NCBI GenBank assembly: GCA_938030895.1
Contig: CALHIV010000005.1
Span: forward strand, 46,163 to 110,162
DNA: 64,000 nucleotides
Direction of reading: 5' to 3'
DNA from: an uncultured Nitrososphaerales archaeon
Lineage (GTDB): Archaea; Thermoproteota; Nitrososphaeria; Nitrososphaerales; Nitrosocaldaceae
The translations under genes and the position numbers were made by a program. This document shows positions 59,224 to 64,000 of the stretch, piece after piece. Position 1 is the stretch's first letter. Each line of letters starts with the position of its first letter. The notes below the pieces were generated by a model, which was not told where the DNA came from, searched no databases, and saw only the letters and a list, made by a program, of their open reading frames with translations.

Positions 59224-61270
59224 ACCTCCTCACCTCCTCAATATCATGCAGTGGTAGGGAGCATCTTAACCCCTTACATACATATGCGGTTAGACTCTTA
59301 CCCTCTACTGGTAACTTGCCAGTGAAGAACGGTATACCGGCAAGCATATCAAGTTCATCCTTGCTAGCAACTACTGCAATGCACTCTGGTACGAACTCAG
59401 CCCAAAAGCCTCTTACACCATCATCCCTTACATTAGTTATCATAGTAACCTCTACAGGTTTCCTTAGGTAGATGTAGAGCACGTTGAGCATATTCCCATA
59501 TGCGAATGGGTTCTCTGCAGCATGTATAGAGTATCTCTTGAGTATATTCTCTGCCTTGGAGATGTACTCACCTCTATGGGTATAGTGGTAGAGCCTGATG
59601 AGTGCAAGTGCACCCATTGAGTTGCCTGATGGTGTTGAGAGGTCATATGGGCTCTTAACTCTTAGTATTAACTGTTCATGCTCATCGGATGTGTAGTAGA
59701 TGTCATCATTGCTGTTAGTATCCCAGAAGTGCTGGAGCATATGCTCTGTGTAAACTACCGCCCTATCCAAGTATATGCTCTTTGGGACTACCTCGAAGAG
59801 GTCTAGCAGTGCATTTATGTACGATGAGTAATCATCTAGATATGCATCTACCTTTGCTATGCCATCCTTGTATATCCTCTTTAACCTAGAGCCTCTGCTC
59901 ATCCTAGCCTCTATCATCCCTACTGCTCCCAAGGCAGAGTCAAGGTACCTCTCATCACCAGATATCTTGTACCCATTGACCATCGCAGAGATCATTAGAG
60001 CATTCCACGCAAGTATTATCTTATCATCCCTTGCTGGTCTCACCCTTGATGCTCTAGCATTGAATAGAAGTCTTCTGCACCTCTCCAGTATAGCCTTCAC
60101 CTCATCTCTACTCTTGTTGAACCTTGATGCTAGTGTATCTATACTCATGCTTACATGTAGTATATTCTTACCATCAAAGTTACCCTGCTCACTCATCCCA
60201 TAGTATGCAGAGAAGATCTCAGCATCTTCTCTATCCCCTATAAGCCTCCTAACCTCATCCATGCTCCATGTGTAGTACTTACCTTCTTCACCCTCAGAGT
60301 CGGCATCCTGGGATGAGCAGAACCCATGCTCACTGCTGGTCATCTCTCTCAGCACATAATCTAGTATATCTCTCATAACCTCCACGTACCTGTTGTCCTT
60401 GCTTACCTGATAAGCCTCAGCGTAGAGTACTGCTAACAAGGCATTATCGTAGAGCATCTTCTCAAAGTGTGGGACCATCCATCTTGCATCTACAGCATAC
60501 CTATGGAACCCTCCTCCTATATGGTCATGTATCCCTCCATCCCTCATCTTGTTCAGTGTTAGGAGCACGAAGTTTAAGAACCTGCTAATACCCTTCATCC
60601 TGTAGTATCTTAGGAGGAACATCAGGTTCATCGCATTCGGGAACTTTGGTGCACCACCGAACCCACCATTAACCATATCTGCATCGTCAAGAAGGTGTAG
60701 AGCAGCCTCATCAAGCAGGGTTAGATCCATGCTAGCACTCTCCATAGTCTTTGGTTTAAACTCCAACATGTTCAGACCATTCATTATCATCTCAACCTGT
60801 CTGTTGATCTTCTCCCTATCATTCCTGTAGAGTTCAGCAAGATATCTGAGTAGTCTCGGAAACCCTGGGAGCCCATAGCGATCCTCCTTTGGGAAGTATG
60901 TACCAACGTAGAATGGCTTGAGATCAGGGGTTAGGAAGACGCTGAGAGGCCATCCTCCAGTACCAGTGACGAGTTGGCATACCCTCTGATATACATCATC
61001 TATATCAGGCCTCTCCTCTCTATCAACCTTTATGTTTATGTAGTGCTCATTCATTATCTTTGCTATCTCTTCATCCTCGAAGCACTCATGCTCCATGACA
61101 TGGCACCAGTGGCATGCACTGTACCCTATGCTTAGGAAGATGGGCTTATCCTCCTCCCTAGCCCTCCTCAATGCTTCTTCACACCATGGGTACCAATCGA
61201 CAGGGTTATCAGCATGCTGGAGAAGGTAAGGGCTGGTCTCATCTGCAAGCCTGTTTAGCCTCTTGGCCAT
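59198..61270 (-). CDS. thioredoxin-domain DUF255 (YyaL/SSP411-like) protein
   Basis: From ATG 61270 the protein is 690 residues. It has an N-terminal thioredoxin-like domain ([38 protein letters not shown] with CxxC) followed by an (alpha/alpha)6 glycosidase-like barrel (about 190-690; [44 protein letters not shown]). The family is widespread and of unproven function, perhaps a cellobiose-epimerase-like or redox-linked sugar enzyme. An in-frame ATG 21 codons upstream (61333) is less likely because [11 protein letters not shown] is the family start. It ends in a frame overlapping the zinc-finger gene. Confidence 0.9.
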   Translation of the reverse strand: MAKRLNRLADETSPYLLQHADNPVDWYPWCEEALRRAREEDKPIFLSIGYSACHWCHVMEHECFEDEEIAKIMNEHYINIKVDREERPDIDDVYQRVCQLVTGTGGWPLSVFLTPDLKPFYVGTYFPKEDRYGLPGFPRLLRYLAELYRNDREKINRQVEMIMNGLNMLEFKPKTMESASMDLTLLDEAALHLLDDADMVNGGFGGAPKFPNAMNLMFLLRYYRMKGISRFLNFVLLTLNKMRDGGIHDHIGGGFHRYAVDARWMVPHFEKMLYDNALLAVLYAEAYQVSKDNRYVEVMRDILDYVLREMTSSEHGFCSSQDADSEGEEGKYYTWSMDEVRRLIGDREDAEIFSAYYGMSEQGNFDGKNILHVSMSIDTLASRFNKSRDEVKAILERCRRLLFNARASRVRPARDDKIILAWNALMISAMVNGYKISGDERYLDSALGAVGMIEARMSRGSRLKRIYKDGIAKVDAYLDDYSSYINALLDLFEVVPKSIYLDRAVVYTEHMLQHFWDTNSNDDIYYTSDEHEQLILRVKSPYDLSTPSGNSMGALALIRLYHYTHRGEYISKAENILKRYSIHAAENPFAYGNMLNVLYIYLRKPVEVTMITNVRDDGVRGFWAEFVPECIAVVASKDELDMLAGIPFFTGKLPVEGKSLTAYVCKGLRCSLPLHDIEEVRRYILEEAQV

Positions 61271-61333
61271 GCTCAGGTATAAGCAATCATCATATTTGTA
61301 ACTTCCTGAACATTGCATATCGTGGGATAGCAT

Positions 61334-61726
61334 CTATATATGCCCATACGTAGATAGATTATTAATGTAGGGACGACTTTTGCTATGCATATTCCTGAAA
61401 TACATGCCTATATATGTTTGCTATTTATATTAGTATGTAGCATAGCAATGTATATGCATAAGGCAAAGATGTTATATAACTAGCGGTTCATGGATGTACA
61501 AGGGTTGTTAGTATATATTAAGCAATTGATGGCAGTATGGTAGAGTTATGCTAACGCAGTTGCTCAATTCATTGGTTAGTCAATCACACTGCTGCTACTG
61601 CTTATGCTCCAGTTGATGGTCTAATATTATATTATATTATATTATATTACATGATATTATTATGGCCTATCTATTATATTGTATGATATGATATCCCTGT
61701 TGCATTCTATAACGCAAACCCCTAAA
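61334..61726. other. gene-poor AT-rich region, no gene seen
   Basis: I find no credible ORF or structured RNA here. It contains repeated short ATGTATATGCAT-like elements and an (ATTAT)n run. Confidence 0.5.
61623..61649. repeat. (ATTAT)n microsatellite
   Basis: Five consecutive ATTAT units occupy 61627-61648 in an otherwise noncoding AT-rich stretch. Confidence 0.8.
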
Positions 61727-61897
61727 CTAGTAGGATATCTCTGAACTTGGTCTCAGACCTCTCTTCCAGCTCTCTTTACCACAGATGGAGCATCTATAGA
61801 GCCTCCTCCTCTTGTATGTAGCAATCTCTGGCTCTACAACGATATCATGCCTTGTACGTTTCATGCATCTATCACAGAACCTCATCTCGCTAGACAT
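61727..61897 (-). CDS. small zinc-ribbon protein
   Basis: From ATG 61897 the protein is 56 residues with a four-cysteine zinc ribbon: Cys8-x2-Cys11 (FCDRCMKRTRHD) and Cys36-x2-Cys39 (YRCSICGKESWKRG), with a basic middle (YKRRRLYRC). Such proteins are common in Thaumarchaeota and probably bind RNA or ribosomes. The longer ORF to 61960 includes promoter DNA. A TATA-like element (about 61926-61938) is near the expected distance and also serves the plus-strand gene. Confidence 0.75.
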   Translation of the reverse strand: MSSEMRFCDRCMKRTRHDIVVEPEIATYKRRRLYRCSICGKESWKRGLRPSSEISY

Positions 61898-61952
61898 TGC
61901 TAACCTAACAAGTATAGAAAAGGTAATAAATAAATTCTCCCTATAGGTGCAT

Positions 61953-62387
61953 ATGAGCACTACGCTAGGCTGGATGGTTGTAAGGGAGGATATCCAGTAC
62001 TACATATATGATGGGAATAGGAATGTTATAGGGTACTTTACACCAGATTATGGTACCAATGAGGAGGATAGGATAATAGATCTCATCACCGATGAGGCAA
62101 GCGTAAGAGGGGGCAGGTTAACACTATACATAACGGCTCTACCCAGCGATGAGATGAACTACGATAGGTTCATGGAGTGGATGAGCTCATTGGATGAGAG
62201 ACTAACGAAGGTGAAGGCCTATCAGGATAAGAGAGGGTTAAGCGCACCAACGGTAAGGATAGAGCATAATAGCGTTGCTGTGAATATTGAGATAAGGTTC
62301 GATAGAAGGGTTGAGTTAACAAAGAAGAGTCTTACAAGTGCTTTGAGCGAAGTGTTAGATGAGATGCGTGCAATTAATGTGATATGA
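61953..62387 (+). CDS. hypothetical protein
   Basis: The protein is 144 residues from ATG 61953 (a GTG two codons earlier is possible). It mixes strands and helices (GWMVVREDIQYYIYDGNRNVIGYF, LTLYITALPSDEMNYDRFMEW, TVRIEHNSVAVNIEIRFD) and has no membrane segment. It is divergent from the zinc-ribbon gene and uses the same AT-rich promoter interval. I recognise no family. Confidence 0.65.
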   Translation: MSTTLGWMVVREDIQYYIYDGNRNVIGYFTPDYGTNEEDRIIDLITDEASVRGGRLTLYITALPSDEMNYDRFMEWMSSLDERLTKVKAYQDKRGLSAPTVRIEHNSVAVNIEIRFDRRVELTKKSLTSALSEVLDEMRAINVI

Positions 62388-62677
62388 TCTAACATATATC
62401 TTTAATGCATATACGTTAGATCTATAGATCATACTATAACAATCTAATCTAATAAATTGATATAAAATCAGATAGATAGTTATATTCCTCACTTGTCCAA
62501 ATATAGTCTCAATCATATCTTTACGGTTAGTAGAAAGCATATATCTCTTCTAGAATATCTTTTGCTTTAGGCCAACTACTAATAGTTATGCGGACTGGCT
62601 AATTTTGGCTAACTGTGGGTAATCTTTTAAAGATATGCTCTTTACATCATTTAATTTTATGGTCTTGGCCATAATCC
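62388..62677. other. intergenic region without a recognisable gene
   Basis: AT-rich DNA with short repeats such as GGCTAATTTTGGCTAACTG near 62600; no ORF or tRNA is seen. Confidence 0.5.
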
Positions 62678-62836
62678 TTACACGATATCGTCCCTGGGTA
62701 TTATCTTACTACCCTTCTGTATCACACCAATAAGCATCGGTTTCCCGTCCAACCATGAATAATCTGCCCCTATCAATGCACCTGTATCGCAGCAGTCAAG
62801 AAGCAGCCGTAGTACACGCTTACCGTTGTCGGATAG
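62678..62836 (-). pseudogene. orphan ORF fragment without start codon
   Basis: A frame open for 52 codons and closed by TAA (62680-62678) reads SDNGKRVLRLLLDCCDTGAL, then ADYSWLDGKPMLIGVIQKGS and PRDDIV. It has no upstream start and begins directly after a stop that ends the transposase remnant. The first 12 residues resemble the C-terminus of the PIN-ATPase-KH protein (SDIGKRLLQALLTNGRIS). It looks like a gene fragment, not an active gene. Confidence 0.3.
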
Positions 62837-63990
62837 TTAACTTTTTATAACTAACCGTTCTGTTATCGAATAGCTAACTATCCGTTCCCTCTCAACCATC
62901 GTTTCATTGAGGACATTCAGGGGCAACGGGGCTCCCTTCATCCTGCTGAGTAGATTTAGAGATGCTATTATATCTCTATCTATCATCTTCATAGCCACAT
63001 CCACACCTTAACAGCCTATACCCATTCGGTGCTACTCTTTCATTACATATCGGGCATAGGCTTGAAGTATGCTTTGGGTTAACGTATTCTACTGGTAGAC
63101 TGTTCAGTTTAGCCTTGTACTCGATGTAGAACTGTAGCCTTCTGAAGTTCCATGAGTGTAGTCTGCGGTTTAGCATCTTACCATAGTTCTTTCTTCTTAT
63201 ACCCTTTAGATCCTCCATTATTATGCCCATGTTGTGCCCATATTATGCTTGTGCTTATGCTTGTGTTTGTGCTTGTGCTTATGCTTCTTTGCGAACTCAA
63301 CTATCCTCTTTGATATCTTATGGCATGCATCCATAACTCTCCTCCTCCTTCTACCAGAGTACTTCTCGAGAAGCTTTTGAGCTGTCTTGCATATCTCTCT
63401 TCAATCCCTGTATACTTCTGATGATGTTAGAGTATGTTGTATGAATGGTTCAAGTTGTTATCAACTCTTAAGATGTGAGGATTTGAGCTAGCAGCAGTAG
63501 TAGTAGCAGCAGCAGTAATGTTTGACTCATTGATGTCTATAGCTATCCAATCTCTTGGATTAGATAGATCAACATCCTTCCTGAACGGGACTAAAACCTT
63601 GGTCTCGTTTATAGATACCTCTCCAACCCTAAGCCTTCCAGCCCTCCACTCATCTATGAATCTTCTCTGATACTCACCATATCTTAGTTTGATATAGAGA
63701 TACTCTCTTGGTCTTACTGATACTCTAATCCTATCACCATCGAACTTAGTCAACTGCGGATCTAGTTGCATGAAGAGCTTTCTTGCTAACGGTTTATCTG
63801 TCTTGGCTAGGCCTCTCCGTTTAATCCTTCTAAAGCTCTTAAGCATAGAGATAGCAACTCTACAGGCTGAGTGGCAGAAATGCGTAGAATAATTCCACTT
63901 GGACTTCCACTCATCATAAACCAGTCTCCTAAGCCTTGCAAAGCTTGTAACATTATGCTCCAACGCCTTCTCGATACAAAAGTTAACCAT
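62837..63990 (-). pseudogene. decayed TnpB-type transposase (IS200/IS605 OrfB), runs off right edge
   Basis: Pieces of a TnpB protein appear in order but in different frames. The N-terminal part (63990-63427) ends AIDINESN, which matches the RuvC-I strand; a middle helix (KLLEKYSGRRRRRVMDACHK, KISKRIVEFAKKHK) lies in another frame near 63380-63290; the C-terminal part (63230-62976) has IIMEDLKGIRRKNYGKMLNR, RLHSWNFRRLQFYIEYKAKL and a zinc ribbon CPIC/CGCGYEDDR. DRDIIASLNLL continues only after a 4-base shift. At least four frameshifts rule out function. The 5' end lies beyond 64000. Confidence 0.85.
63241..63290. repeat. GCTTGT/GCTTAT hexanucleotide repeat in transposase remnant
   Basis: On the plus strand alternating GCTTGT and GCTTAT units cover about 63245-63288. 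On the coding strand they give a Lys-His run (KHKHKHKH) that replaces part of the transposase middle region and contributes to frame loss. Confidence 0.75.
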
Positions 63991-64000
63991 ATCCCTAAAG

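Noticed and set aside
63427..63990. Intact transposase N-terminal gene
   Set aside because: The frame is open, but the rest of TnpB continues in other frames through several frameshifts, so it is part of a pseudogene.
1..64000. CRISPR array, prophage or integrative element
   Set aside because: No regularly spaced repeats, no cas, integrase or capsid genes, and tRNA ends lack direct-repeat partners. The only mobile DNA is the TnpB remnant.

Overview
The window looks like chromosome of an ammonia-oxidising thaumarchaeon (Nitrososphaeria), most plausibly a thermophilic Nitrosocaldus-like lineage. The grounds are a eukaryote-type topoisomerase IB, ribosomal protein S25e, RNA polymerase subunit Rpo6/K, a proteasome beta subunit, FEN-1, an archaeal ATP-dependent DNA ligase, a GHMP-type shikimate kinase, intron-bearing tRNAs, 3-hydroxyacyl-CoA dehydrogenase of the kind used in the 3-hydroxypropionate/4-hydroxybutyrate (HP/HB) cycle, and secreted cupredoxin proteins. 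Most genes have a TATA box centred about 24-30 bases before the start codon, so leaderless transcripts dominate. TTG and GTG starts are frequent. The species assignment is inference.

Layout. 1-3.5 kb: partial gene, HAD phosphatase, a 57-residue membrane protein, malic enzyme, radical SAM protein. 3.67-3.82 kb: elongator tRNA-Met with two apparent introns outside the canonical site. 3.9-5.5 kb: topoisomerase IB. 5.6-16.5 kb (minus strand): a nearly complete archaeal aromatic amino acid block (NUDIX, tyrA, chorismate mutase-aminotransferase fusion, aroC, then aroA, shikimate kinase, aroE, aroD, aroB', aroA'), interrupted by one opposite-strand DNA methyltransferase. 16.5-21.8 kb: a TRAM protein lacking a normal start codon, then sulfur and redox genes (tusA, cysteine synthase, trxB, a DCC-like protein, thi4) and a CDF transporter. 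21.9-35.8 kb: information processing and central metabolism (ligase, S25e, Rpo6, pyrophosphatase, TPR protein, hydroxyacyl-CoA dehydrogenase, phosphoribosyltransferase, phosphoglycolate phosphatase, argS, trmI, nnrD). 36.0-39.7 kb: a secreted cupredoxin/beta-propeller protein and an NHL-repeat surface protein. 39.7-46.1 kb: proteasome beta, PUA protein, homoserine dehydrogenase, TauE, a large tandem-SDR protein resembling half of a bacterial malonyl-CoA reductase, and a four-gene overlapping cluster of small membrane proteins. 46.2-53.9 kb: membrane and winged-helix proteins, tRNA-Ser overlapping a CDF transporter gene, fen, a double-length ThyX, DUF192, rhodanese, mntR. 54-61.3 kb: nicotinamidase, PIN-ATPase-KH protein, aspartate kinase, ilvE, a C2H2 zinc-finger gene without an AUG start, a DUF255 protein. 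61.3-64 kb: small zinc-ribbon and hypothetical genes, then gene-poor DNA ending in a decayed TnpB-type transposase gene that runs off the right edge.

How the genes work together. Aspartate kinase and homoserine dehydrogenase bracket aspartate semialdehyde, which also feeds the archaeal shikimate entry enzymes AroA' and AroB'. The aro block then leads to prephenate and tyrosine. Hydroxyacyl-CoA dehydrogenase and possibly the tandem-SDR protein belong to autotrophic carbon fixation. TusA, cysteine synthase, Thi4, TrxB, DCC and rhodanese form a loose sulfur/thiol group. The most interesting leads are the half-malonyl-CoA-reductase look-alike with an altered catalytic lysine, the cupredoxin-propeller protein, the overlapping small-membrane-protein cluster with a cytochrome-b-like His spacing, the twice-interrupted tRNA-Met, the tRNA-Ser/CDF overlap, and two genes whose best start codons are ACG and ATA.
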